Positions 1 through 7,634 of a stretch of DNA of 14,751 bases are shown piece after piece. Positions within the stretch are counted from its first letter, which is position 1. Each line of letters opens with the position of its first letter. Position numbers and translations under genes: made by a program. Origin of the DNA: JBOHTO01 sp050733695 (GTDB lineage Bacteria; Gemmatimonadota; Gemmatimonadetes; Gemmatimonadales; Gemmatimonadaceae); the NCBI GenBank assembly GCA_050733695.1, contig JBOHTO010000073.1, positions 1 to 14,751 of the forward strand. The letters are read 5' to 3'. Below the pieces are notes generated by a model. The model worked only from the letters and a program-made list of their open reading frames with translations. It had not been told where the DNA came from and did no database searches.

Positions 1-76
1 CCTTGCTCACGCGTCCGCCGCCGAAGAGTCCGGTGTCTCCCCCGTCGCCCGTCTTCGTGTAGATCTTCGGCGCCAT
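1..76 (-). CDS. Cob(I)alamin adenosyltransferase, PduO type (5' end only)
   Basis: Reading the minus strand from the ATG at 76 gives 25 codons before the window edge. The residues read MAPKIYTKTGDGGDTGLFGG and then GRVSK. This is the hallmark N-terminus of PduO-type ATP:cob(I)alamin adenosyltransferases (KIYTKTGD, then GLFGG and RVSK), which in the family forms part of the ATP-binding site. The family transfers adenosyl from ATP to cob(I)alamin to make coenzyme B12 in the cytoplasm. The gene lies downstream of the kinase on the same strand with a 169-base gap, so it may have its own promoter. No clear Shine-Dalgarno precedes the ATG. The rest of the gene is outside the window. The family call rests on a short but very characteristic stretch. 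Confidence 0.85.
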   Translation of the reverse strand, partial: MAPKIYTKTGDGGDTGLFGGGRVSK

Positions 77-245
77 CGTGTGAATGTAAGCGCGCCGGCG
101 TTCGGCCGTAACGACTGTGATGGTTCCACGTCAACGGGAGGGGGGGGGCGAGTGTGGACGTATTCGCGCAGTGGGCCGGGCAGATGTACGAGATGTACGA
201 GCGGAGGCCGCGATCGGCGGACAGCACGCCTGCGGCGATTCACCA

Positions 246-1325
246 CTATCCGCCGAAGAGACGCTCCCAGAGGCTGCGGCTGCGCTGCCCCGCGCTGTCA
301 CCCACACCCGCCGGGGCAGCGCGTCGCAGGACGTGCCTGAGCGCAGAGAACACCGTCGCCTCGCCGGAACGGGAGAGCGGCTGATAGCTGGCCGGGAATA
401 TCCGTGCGAGATGTTCCTGCAGCCGGTCGGGCGAGCCGGGCTCGTTCTGGGCGATGCACCAGTTGTCGAGCGCGTGCCCCAGCGCGGCAGCGCTGGGGCG
501 GCGAACGGGATCGCGCTCGAGCGCCTGCGTGATCAGCGCTTCCAGGTCGGCGTCGATGTCGGGGACGACGCTGCGGATGCCCGGGAGCGGGTTCACTGCA
601 ACCTCGTCGATCGCGAGCTCCGTCATGTCCTCGATGAAGAGCCGCTTGAGCGCGAGCAACTCGTACAGCACGACGCCAAGGGCGAACACATCGCTCGGCG
701 CTTCCGCAGAGAGACCGAGTATCTGCTCGGGACTCATGTAGAACTTCTTGCCCATGAGCATTGGCCGCTGCGCCGCCGGGTCGATCGACGTGCGCGCCTT
801 CGCGATTCCGAAGTCCGCGAGCTTGATGTGGCCGTCCCAGGTGGCCATGACGTTCCCGGGGGAGACATCGCGGTGGACGATGTCGAGACGGCGGCCGTCG
901 GGCGCGACAAAGTTGTGAGCGAAGTCAAGCGCCCGGCAGACGCGGCTGCCAACGTAGGCGGCGAGCGGATGCGGCATCGGCGCTTCAAGCTCCACGTGGC
1001 GATCGATCACGGATCGCAGCGTGGGACCGCGTATGAACTCCATCGCGATGAAATACTGACCGTCGACCTCGCCGAGCTGGTAGATCTGGACGATGTTGCC
1101 GTGCATCAGGTTGGCGGAGAGCTTGGCCTCATCGATGAAGAGCTGGAGGAACTCCTCACGCTTCGCGTAGTCGGGGTGGATGACCTTGAGCGCGATGCGC
1201 TTGGAGAAGCCGGAAGGCCCGAGCTGTTCCGCAGCGTACACCGCGGCCATCCCACCCTCGGCGATCTTGCGCACGAGCCGGAACGAGCCCGCGTATTCGA
1301 GGTAGGCGTCGCCATTTGAAGCCAT
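246..1325 (-). CDS. Serine/threonine protein kinase, soluble, HRDVSP type
   Basis: This 359-residue protein has a complete Hanks-type kinase domain at about residues 14-290. The glycine loop is EGGMAAVY (23-30), the ATP-anchoring lysine is K47 in IALKVIHP, the helix-C glutamate is near E66, the catalytic loop is HRDVSPGN (151-158), the Mg-binding motif is DFG (171-173), and SPE (198-200) replaces APE. The catalytic-loop lysine usual in HRDxKxxN is serine here, a variant I know from myxobacterial and related kinases. No transmembrane segment or sensor domain follows. The tail of about 70 residues ends in a basic LWERLFGG stretch, so the protein is probably cytoplasmic. The ATG at 1325 is the first start that leaves room for the N-lobe. 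It is divergent from the ferredoxin-NADP reductase across 94 bases. The substrate cannot be read from the sequence. Confidence 0.93.
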   Translation of the reverse strand: MASNGDAYLEYAGSFRLVRKIAEGGMAAVYAAEQLGPSGFSKRIALKVIHPDYAKREEFLQLFIDEAKLSANLMHGNIVQIYQLGEVDGQYFIAMEFIRGPTLRSVIDRHVELEAPMPHPLAAYVGSRVCRALDFAHNFVAPDGRRLDIVHRDVSPGNVMATWDGHIKLADFGIAKARTSIDPAAQRPMLMGKKFYMSPEQILGLSAEAPSDVFALGVVLYELLALKRLFIEDMTELAIDEVAVNPLPGIRSVVPDIDADLEALITQALERDPVRRPSAAALGHALDNWCIAQNEPGSPDRLQEHLARIFPASYQPLSRSGEATVFSALRHVLRRAAPAGVGDSAGQRSRSLWERLFGG

Positions 1326-1419
1326 TGGGGGATCGGTTGGAGAGCCGGGAGTCTGGGGTCAGCGAGCCACGCCAAGGTAAGGCTTGCCCCGCGGACGCGC
1401 TGCGGTTGAACTTTGTCGG

Positions 1420-2436
1420 ATGACGCACGAGATCAAGGACATCACGATCCTGGGCGCGGGTCCCACCGGACTCTTCGCCCAGTTCTACGCCGGGATGCGT
1501 GGTGCAACTGCACAACTGGTAGACGCACTCCCGGAGGTTGGAGGGCAGCTCACCGCGCTCTACCCCGAGAAGTACATCTTCGATGTGGCGGGCTACCCAA
1601 AGGTGCTGGCGAAGGATCTCGTCCGCGCGCTGCGCGATCAGGCCGCGCAGTTCGGCGGCGCGACGCACCTGGACCAGCACGTCACCGCCCTCGATGATGA
1701 CGGTGATCATCTGACACTGGTCACGGAGACCGACCGGTTCCCCACGCGGGCCGTCGTGGTGGCGGGTGGAATCGGAGCGTTCTCGCCACGCCGACTGCCG
1801 CAATCGTGCGCCGACGAGTGGTACGGCCGCGGCATCTTCGACAAGGTGCTCGATCCCGAGCGGTTCCGCGGGCAGAGGATCGTGATCATCGGCGGTGGCG
1901 ATTCCGCGTTCGACTGGGCGCACCAACTGCTCGATCGCGCGGCGGCGGTGACGCTCGTGCACCGGAGCGACCGTTTCCGCGCGCACGCATCGACCATTGC
2001 CGAAGTATCGGCCGCCGCGGCGGCGGGGCGCGCCACGATGCTCACTTTCCACGAACTCGCGGCGATAGAAGGAAACGGGGGCCGGCTGCACGCCGTCACG
2101 TTCACGGACAAGAAGGCGCGCACGACGGTGCGCGTCGAGGCCGATGCCGTGCTGCCGATGCTCGGATTCGTGAGTGATCTCGGGACGCTTGTCGAATGGG
2201 GTCTCACGATCGTGAAGCACGAGATCGTGGTGAACAGCATGATGGAGACCGGCCGGCGCGGCGTCTGGGGGGCGGGTGACATCACGACGTATCCTGGGAA
2301 GCTCAAGCTCATTGCGACGGGTTTCGGCGAGGCGGCGATCGCCGTCAATCAGGCCGTGCACTGGATCTACCCCGAGAGGAAGATCGAGCCCGGGCACAGC
2401 TCCAACATGGCGATCTTCGGGCAGAAGGACGACTGA
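1420..2436 (+). CDS. Ferredoxin--NADP(+) reductase, YumC/thioredoxin-reductase-like type
   Basis: This 338-residue flavoprotein has two Rossmann folds. The FAD-binding GAGPTG lies at residues 12-17, GGQLTALYPEKYIFDVAGYP follows, the NADP-binding GGGDSA is at about 158-163, and the C-terminal FAD signature GAGDITTYPGK starts near 284. There is no CxxC redox motif between the folds. That separates it from thioredoxin reductase and matches the YumC-type FNR family, which moves electrons between NADPH and ferredoxin. The C-terminus (KIEPGHSSNM) also fits that family. A TTG at 1384 would add 12 residues behind an AAGGTAAGG stretch, but I chose the ATG at 1420 because family members begin just before the IKDITI strand. 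It is a single gene, divergent from the kinase and convergent with the permease. It may supply or drain the ferredoxin used by the KorAB system further right. Confidence 0.9.
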   Translation: MTHEIKDITILGAGPTGLFAQFYAGMRGATAQLVDALPEVGGQLTALYPEKYIFDVAGYPKVLAKDLVRALRDQAAQFGGATHLDQHVTALDDDGDHLTLVTETDRFPTRAVVVAGGIGAFSPRRLPQSCADEWYGRGIFDKVLDPERFRGQRIVIIGGGDSAFDWAHQLLDRAAAVTLVHRSDRFRAHASTIAEVSAAAAAGRATMLTFHELAAIEGNGGRLHAVTFTDKKARTTVRVEADAVLPMLGFVSDLGTLVEWGLTIVKHEIVVNSMMETGRRGVWGAGDITTYPGKLKLIATGFGEAAIAVNQAVHWIYPERKIEPGHSSNMAIFGQKDD

Positions 2437-2530
2437 GGGCGGGCGCGTTCACCCCCCTGCGACATAACTCCCCCATAGGGCGTCATCGTCGCAAGAGCGG
2501 GACTGGATTTTCACCGCGCGGCGATCTCGA

Positions 2531-3508
2531 TCAATCGTATGCCACGCGCGGGTCCGCCTTCGCGTACGCGATGTCCGTGATCAGGTTCACGAGCACGAAC
2601 ACGAAGCTGAGAAACAGCACCGTCCCCTGGATCGCCGGTAGGTCGCGCCGCGAGATGGCGTTGACGACGTACCTCCCGATTCCCGGCCAACTGAAGATCG
2701 TCTCGGTGAGGATGCTGCCCGTCAGATAGTACCCGAAGTCGAGGCCGAGCACCGTGATCACCGGGATGAGCGCATTGCGCAGTGCGTGCCGCGTCACGAC
2801 GACACGCTCCCGCAGTCCCTTCGCGCGTGCGGTGCGCACGAAGTCGCTGCCGAGCGTGTCGAGCATGGACGAGCGAGTCACGCGCGCGAGAAACGCGATC
2901 GAGCGCGATCCCAGCGCCAGAGCCGGCAGGACGAGGTACTCGAGCCCGCCGTAGCCCGACGGTGGCAGCCACTGCAGCGTGACCGCGAACAGCAGAATGA
3001 GGATGAGCCCCACCCAGTACACCGGGAAGGAAATTCCGAGATAGGCAACGCCGAGCCCCGTGCGATCGAGCCAGCCGCCTGGCCAGTAGGCGCTGAGCAC
3101 GCCGATCGTGATTCCCAGCACGGACGCGAGCAGCATCGCTGCGGCCGCCAGTTGGAGCGTCTTGGGGAAACGCTCGAGGATATCCTGCAGGATTGGCCGG
3201 TTCGTGATGTACGAGCGTCCGAGATCGCCCTGGACCACGCCGGCAGCGTAGTGGCCGAACTGGGAGAGGAGCGGCTCATCGAGGCGGAGCTCTTCGCGGA
3301 GGCGCGCAACGGTTTGCGCATCCGCGCGCTCGCCTACCATCGCCATCACGGGGTCGCCTGGCGCGATGTAGAGCAGCAGGAAGACGACTACGAGCACGCC
3401 CGCGAGAGTGGGCACGGCGAGCGCGAGACGGCGGGCGATGAATGAAAGCAGGCGGCGATCCGTGTTCGTGGGATTGCGTGAAGTTACTGGCTGTGGATCG
3501 TCTGGCAC
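2531..3508 (-). CDS. Peptide/dipeptide ABC transporter permease, DppB/OppB type (orphan)
   Basis: This is a 325-residue integral membrane protein. After a hydrophilic N-terminus of about 28 residues there are roughly six membrane segments, near 29-48, 118-138, 153-175, 190-206, 249-268 and 295-315. The family motif APGDPV lies at 49-54. The EAA loop, which contacts the ATPase, lies around 222-248 (FVRTARAKGLRE to RNALIPVI). The C-terminus ends in DPRVAYD, typical of DppB. It would form half of the inner-membrane channel for a peptide or similar solute. No DppC partner, ATPase or binding protein is encoded next to it, so it is an orphan here. The start is GTG at 3508, with no other common start codon between it and the first membrane segment and no strong ribosome site. 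It converges on the reductase with a 94-base gap and diverges from the amidohydrolase. Confidence 0.92.
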   Translation of the reverse strand: MPDDPQPVTSRNPTNTDRRLLSFIARRLALAVPTLAGVLVVVFLLLYIAPGDPVMAMVGERADAQTVARLREELRLDEPLLSQFGHYAAGVVQGDLGRSYITNRPILQDILERFPKTLQLAAAAMLLASVLGITIGVLSAYWPGGWLDRTGLGVAYLGISFPVYWVGLILILLFAVTLQWLPPSGYGGLEYLVLPALALGSRSIAFLARVTRSSMLDTLGSDFVRTARAKGLRERVVVTRHALRNALIPVITVLGLDFGYYLTGSILTETIFSWPGIGRYVVNAISRRDLPAIQGTVLFLSFVFVLVNLITDIAYAKADPRVAYD

Positions 3509-3576
3509 CAGTGACCGACAGGAATGAGTTCCGCCCGTTGCATTCGCCGATGCTCTCCCGAAAGGATGCCACGCGA

Positions 3577-4542
3577 ATGAGTGTTTCGGTTCGCCCCATT
3601 TCGAGCAGCGCTGCCCTCGTCATCATCTGGACGGCGTGCCTGGCTCTGCCGATTCGCTCCGGCGCCCAGGAAACGGAACCTCCCGAGCCGGTGATCGACG
3701 TACACGTCCACACGCTGCCGCTCAGCGATCCCGGGCGGCGCGAGGATCTCACGGGACTGCGAGCACCCAGAACACTCGATGAGCTCCGCCGCCGGAACAT
3801 CGAAGTGCTGCGGCGGCATGGGGTGGTTCGCGCCCTCGCCAGCGGCGCCGACCTCGCGTTCTACCTGACAGCCGACAGCGCGCTGTTCGCGCCAGGTCTC
3901 CGTCTCAATGCTCCTGTGCTCGCTGTGGACTCATTGCGCACGCTGTTCGGGACGGGTGCGTACCTCGCGCTGGCCGAGTGGGCGCCGCAGTACGATGCAA
4001 TCGCGCCGAACGATCCGCGTCTGGAGTCCTATTTCGCCCTGGCAGAGGAGCTCGACATACCGATCGGTCTCCACGTGGGCTTGCGTCTCCCGGACGCGCG
4101 CAGCGATGCCACCTGTGGCATGGGTCCGTCGGGCACGGCGACGCTGAGCGACCCCATGCTCCTGGACGGGGTGCTCACGCGGCACTCGCGGCTGCGCCTC
4201 TTCGTGATGCATGCCGGGTGGCCAATGCTCGACCGCATGCTGGCGCTTCTCGATGCGCATCCGCAGTTGTACGTCGACATCAGCTTCATCGACTGGGTGA
4301 TCCCGCGCGATGAGTTCCACGCATATCTGCGCGCGCTCGTGGACGCCGGACACGGCGAGCGCATCATGTTCGGTTCGGACCAGATGCTGTGGCCCGAGGC
4401 GCTCCCGCTCGCCTTGGAAGCGGTCAGGACGGCGGAGTTTCTTTCACCGGAGCAGAAGCGGGACATACTCTTCCACAACGCCGTGAGATTCTTTCGCTGG
4501 GGTGACCTCGCACATTTGCGAGTCCACCGGGCAGTGAGATAG
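3577..4542 (+). CDS. Secreted amidohydrolase-2 family metal-dependent hydrolase
   Basis: This 321-residue protein starts with a Sec-type signal peptide: a hydrophobic core at about residues 12-25 and a likely cleavage after SGA near residue 30. The sole N-terminal cysteine does not sit in a good lipobox. The mature part opens with VIDVHVHT, the first-strand HxH metal ligands at about H43 and H45. Further candidate ligands are H166 (GLHVGL), H212 (MHAGW) and D268 (FGSDQM). This order fits the TIM-barrel amidohydrolase-2 family, a class that includes decarboxylases, lactonases and other hydrolases, so the substrate is unknown. The ATG at 3577 was chosen because it puts the signal peptide at the N-terminus and has AAAGGA upstream. 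Starts at 3442 and 3550 would add a hydrophilic extension in front of it. It converges on korB. Confidence 0.88.
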   Translation: MSVSVRPISSSAALVIIWTACLALPIRSGAQETEPPEPVIDVHVHTLPLSDPGRREDLTGLRAPRTLDELRRRNIEVLRRHGVVRALASGADLAFYLTADSALFAPGLRLNAPVLAVDSLRTLFGTGAYLALAEWAPQYDAIAPNDPRLESYFALAEELDIPIGLHVGLRLPDARSDATCGMGPSGTATLSDPMLLDGVLTRHSRLRLFVMHAGWPMLDRMLALLDAHPQLYVDISFIDWVIPRDEFHAYLRALVDAGHGERIMFGSDQMLWPEALPLALEAVRTAEFLSPEQKRDILFHNAVRFFRWGDLAHLRVHRAVR

Positions 4543-4626
4543 TCGGAGCGCGGCGGCTCGGCCCGCCCATCCACGGGCGCGCGACGTGTTGCCGGGGGCG
4601 CGGGTACGTGAAGCTGGCGGAACGCG

Positions 4627-5751
4627 CTACCGGAGTTCGTCCATCAGTTTCCCGAGCGCGCCGCTTCCGGGGCAGAGAGAATCACAGGGGATGTTGACCA
4701 GCGGCTGCTCCACCGTGTTGCTCGTCGCGTGCATGTCCGGCATTCCGGTCTCGATGTAGAGCAGTCCGGTCGCGATCTCTCCGCGCTCCTGCAGCGAGCG
4801 CACGTGTGCGTACGCCGCATCGCGATCTGTGGGATCGTACTCCTCATCTACTGCGCGGAAGCGGACGATGCTGCCGTCGTGCATCGTCACGGACGTTGAC
4901 TCGCCCGCCTCGCCGGAAGGTGAGCCCGGGTAGGCGCCCCGAGCGTCTGCGTTGTCCGACGCTGGTGCCCGTTCTCCATTGCTACCGATCGTTATCTCGC
5001 GCCGCATGGGCACGAAATCAACCGGCGCCACCTCGTTGTAATGCTCGCGCGTGTAGCCATAGCTCTTGGTCGAACCGTCGTGGTCGTTGAAACTCACGCA
5101 CGGCGAGATCACGTCGACGAGCGCGAACCCCTTGTGACGGAGACCGGCTTCGAGGATCGGCACGAGCCGGGACTTGTCGCCGGAGAAGCTGCGCGCCACG
5201 AACCCGGCGCCGAGGGTGAGGGCGAGCAGTACGGGGTCGATCGGACGCTGCACGTTGGGTACGCCGCGCTTCGACTTCGAGCCGACGTCCGACGAAGCGG
5301 AGAACTGTCCCTTCGTGAGCCCGTACACGCCGTTGTTCTCGAGCACGTACAGCATGTCCACATTGCGCCGGATGACGTGGCACAACTGGCCGAGGCCGAT
5401 GGACAGCGAATCGCCGTCGCCGGAGATGCCGACGTAGACGAGATCCCTGTTGGCCGCGTTGGCGCCGGTCGCGATCGACGGCATGCGGCCGTGCACCGAG
5501 TTGAGTCCGTGTGACTCGCGCATGAAGTACGCGGTCGTCTTCGATGAGCAGCCGATGCCGCTCAGCTTCGCCGCCCGGTGGGGCGCTATGTCGAGCTCGA
5601 AGAACGCCTGCACGAGAGCCGCCGTGATGGAGTCGTGCCCGCAGCCGGCGCAGAGCGTCGACATGGCGCCTTCGTAATCCCGTCGGGTGAGTCCCAGCGC
5701 GTTGGTACGCAGGCCTGCGTGGCGGACTGGAGGCTTGCGTATCGATGTCAT
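4627..5751 (-). CDS. korB: 2-oxoacid:ferredoxin oxidoreductase beta subunit (TPP-binding)
   Basis: This 374-residue protein is the thiamine-diphosphate subunit of a 2-oxoacid:ferredoxin oxidoreductase, most likely for 2-oxoglutarate. It shows CAGCGH (C34, C37), GIGCSS (C68) and ISPCVSF (C218), which are the four cysteines expected to hold the 4Fe-4S cluster in two-subunit enzymes. The TPP/Mg motif runs GDGDSLSIG (111-119) to LENNGVYGLTKGQ (137-149). Residues about 257-286 are a low-complexity Gly/Ser/Ala/Glu stretch that looks like an insertion before the conserved HDGSIVRFR and YDPTDR segment. Its ATG overlaps the korA stop by 4 bases (ATGA), indicating translational coupling and the usual 1:1 complex. 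It is the last gene of the operon. Pyruvate or another 2-oxoacid as substrate cannot be excluded from sequence alone. Confidence 0.93.
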   Translation of the reverse strand: MTSIRKPPVRHAGLRTNALGLTRRDYEGAMSTLCAGCGHDSITAALVQAFFELDIAPHRAAKLSGIGCSSKTTAYFMRESHGLNSVHGRMPSIATGANAANRDLVYVGISGDGDSLSIGLGQLCHVIRRNVDMLYVLENNGVYGLTKGQFSASSDVGSKSKRGVPNVQRPIDPVLLALTLGAGFVARSFSGDKSRLVPILEAGLRHKGFALVDVISPCVSFNDHDGSTKSYGYTREHYNEVAPVDFVPMRREITIGSNGERAPASDNADARGAYPGSPSGEAGESTSVTMHDGSIVRFRAVDEEYDPTDRDAAYAHVRSLQERGEIATGLLYIETGMPDMHATSNTVEQPLVNIPCDSLCPGSGALGKLMDELR

Positions 5752-7634
5752 GCGCCCACGCCCTGCACCGTGCCTTCCGCCGCACTCTCAACGGCGCCCG
5801 CCATGCGCTGCATGACCTCGCGCACGACATGGTCCGCGGCGAGCGGCATCCCGCCGTAATCCAGAACAGGCGTCATCGCATCGCGCGGATGGCCGGTCTC
5901 GAGTGCGAGCAACGAGCGGAGTTGAGCGTCCCGGTTCTGCTCGATCACGAAGCATCGGTTGTGCGCCGAGAGAAACTCGCCCACCGCGGCATCGAACGGG
6001 AACGCGCGAATGCGCATGTAATCGACCGCAGTCCCCCCTGCGCGCAGCCGGTGTACGGCTTCAAGCACGGCCGCGTGACAGCCGCCAAGCGAGATGATCC
6101 CGACTGCTGCACCGCGCCCGTTCCCGCCCGGTTCCCCCACATCGGCAACTCCACGCGCATCACCGGCCGCCATGTGACATTCCGGTGCCGGCAGCGCTGG
6201 AGTCGCACCGGCGAGCTTGCGAGCGAGCCGGTCCATCACCTCGCTGTACTCCGCGGCGTCCTCAGTGTATGCGCCATGCCGGTCGTGTCCCGACCCGCGC
6301 GTGAAATACGCACCCCTGGGGTGCACGCCCGGCAGCGTGCGCGCCGCGATGCCATCGCCATCCCGATCGAGATAGCGCGAGAACCGCTCGATACGCTCCA
6401 GCTCCTCCGCGCCGAGGACCTTCCCGCGGTCGGGACGATAATTGTCGTCCCACACGAGGCGCCGGCACATCCAGTCGTTCATCCCTATGTCCAGGTCGGA
6501 CACGACGAACACCGGCGTCTGAAAGCGCTCGGCGAGATCGAACGCCTGCACCGCCATGTAGAAACACTCCTCCGGATTCGCGGGGAAGAGCGCGATGTGC
6601 TTCGTGTCGCCGTGCGAGGCGTAGACGACCGAGATGAGATCGGACTGCTGCGTGCGGGTCGGCATGCCCGTCGACGGCCCCGTGCGCTGCACATCGAAGA
6701 TCACCGCCGGTACCTCGGCGTAGTAAGCGAGTCCGATGAACTCGCTCATGAGCGAGATGCCGGGTCCCGCGGTGGACGTGAATGCACGCGCGCCCGCCCA
6801 GCTCGCCCCGATCACGATTCCGGCGGCCGCGAGTTCATCCTCCGCCTGTACGATACAGTAGCGATTGCGCTTCGTGTCCGCGTCCAGCCTGTACCGCCGG
6901 CAGAAATCGGCGAAAGCCTCCATGAGCGACGTCGCCGGTGTGATCGGATACCACGCGCCTACCGTCGCGCCGGCGTACACACATCCCAGCGCGGATGCGG
7001 TGTTGCCGTCCAGCATGACGAAATCGGCGACGGCATCCATGTGCTCGAGATGGAAGGGCAACGGACATTCGAAGCGTCCGACTGCATGCTCGTATCCGAG
7101 CCGGACCGCGCGCGCGTTGGCGTCGAGGAGCGAGGGCTTGCGCGCGAACTTCTCGTCGAGCAGTGACTCGATCACGCCCATGTCGATGCCAATGAGAGCA
7201 GCCAGTGCACCCGCATAGACAATGTTCCGGAGCAGCGTTCGCTCGCGGTCGCCCTCGAAGTTCTCCGTGCAGAGCCGCCCGAACGGAAGGCCGAGAAGAG
7301 TGACGTCGCTGCGCGCGAGGGCGGCCGCCGTGGGCCAGGACGAATCGTAGAGCAGATACCCGCCGCTCCGCGCGGAAGCGACATCCCTTGCATACGTCGC
7401 CGGATTGAATGCCAGCACCAGATCGAAGCTCGGCGGGCGGGCTGTATACCCGTCCCTGCTGACGCGGATGTCGTACCACGTAGGCAGCCCCTGGATGTTC
7501 GACGGGAATATGTTCTTTCCAGACACGGGAACGCCCATGCGGAAGATCGCCTTCACGATGAGATCGTTTGCGCTGGAGGAACCGGTCCCGTTCACCGTCC
7601 CGATCTTGAGCGCAAAGTCGTTGATCCCGCTCAC
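5748..7634 (-). CDS. korA: 2-oxoacid:ferredoxin oxidoreductase alpha subunit, gamma-alpha fusion
   Basis: This 628-residue protein joins two parts. Residues about 5-190 form a gamma domain: the start is FALKIGTVNGTGSSSAND, followed by FPSNIQGLPTWYDIRVSRDG. Residues about 203-475 form the alpha pyrimidine-binding domain, with YPITPAT (229-235), EDELAAAG (265-272) and RTGPSTGMPTRTQQSDL. A linker at about 476-510 leads to the C-terminal transketolase-like domain (GIISLGGCH to CFVIEQNRDAQL). This architecture is the KorA type used for 2-oxoglutarate oxidation to succinyl-CoA with ferredoxin. The start is GTG at 7634, forming a GTGA overlap with the stop of the upstream oxidoreductase. The frame stays open to 7883, but that extension has no family similarity and would lie inside the upstream gene. 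Coupling to korB is by ATGA. Confidence 0.93.
   Translation of the reverse strand: MSGINDFALKIGTVNGTGSSSANDLIVKAIFRMGVPVSGKNIFPSNIQGLPTWYDIRVSRDGYTARPPSFDLVLAFNPATYARDVASARSGGYLLYDSSWPTAAALARSDVTLLGLPFGRLCTENFEGDRERTLLRNIVYAGALAALIGIDMGVIESLLDEKFARKPSLLDANARAVRLGYEHAVGRFECPLPFHLEHMDAVADFVMLDGNTASALGCVYAGATVGAWYPITPATSLMEAFADFCRRYRLDADTKRNRYCIVQAEDELAAAGIVIGASWAGARAFTSTAGPGISLMSEFIGLAYYAEVPAVIFDVQRTGPSTGMPTRTQQSDLISVVYASHGDTKHIALFPANPEECFYMAVQAFDLAERFQTPVFVVSDLDIGMNDWMCRRLVWDDNYRPDRGKVLGAEELERIERFSRYLDRDGDGIAARTLPGVHPRGAYFTRGSGHDRHGAYTEDAAEYSEVMDRLARKLAGATPALPAPECHMAAGDARGVADVGEPGGNGRGAAVGIISLGGCHAAVLEAVHRLRAGGTAVDYMRIRAFPFDAAVGEFLSAHNRCFVIEQNRDAQLRSLLALETGHPRDAMTPVLDYGGMPLAADHVVREVMQRMAGAVESAAEGTVQGVGA

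Noticed and set aside
77..245. Cobalamin riboswitch before the adenosyltransferase
   Set aside because: A sequence resembling part of a B12 box (CCCACTG on the minus strand) is present, but the gap is short and I could not find the other conserved riboswitch segments.
117..1319. 400-codon plus-strand frame over the kinase gene
   Set aside because: It is fully antisense to a kinase with all catalytic motifs, and it has only Arg/Glu/Val-rich shadow composition.
2437..2530. Terminator between the converging reductase and permease genes
   Set aside because: Only a 5-base GCGAC/GTCGC pairing with a large loop is visible, with no T-run. It is too weak to call.
3442..3576. Upstream starts of the amidohydrolase
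   Set aside because: They would place a hydrophilic extension before a clear signal peptide and overlap the start of the divergent permease.
4543..4626. Terminator between the amidohydrolase and korB
   Set aside because: GCCCG/CGGGC (4561-4578) and GAGC/GCTC (4546-4559) are 4-5 base stems expected by chance in such GC-rich DNA.
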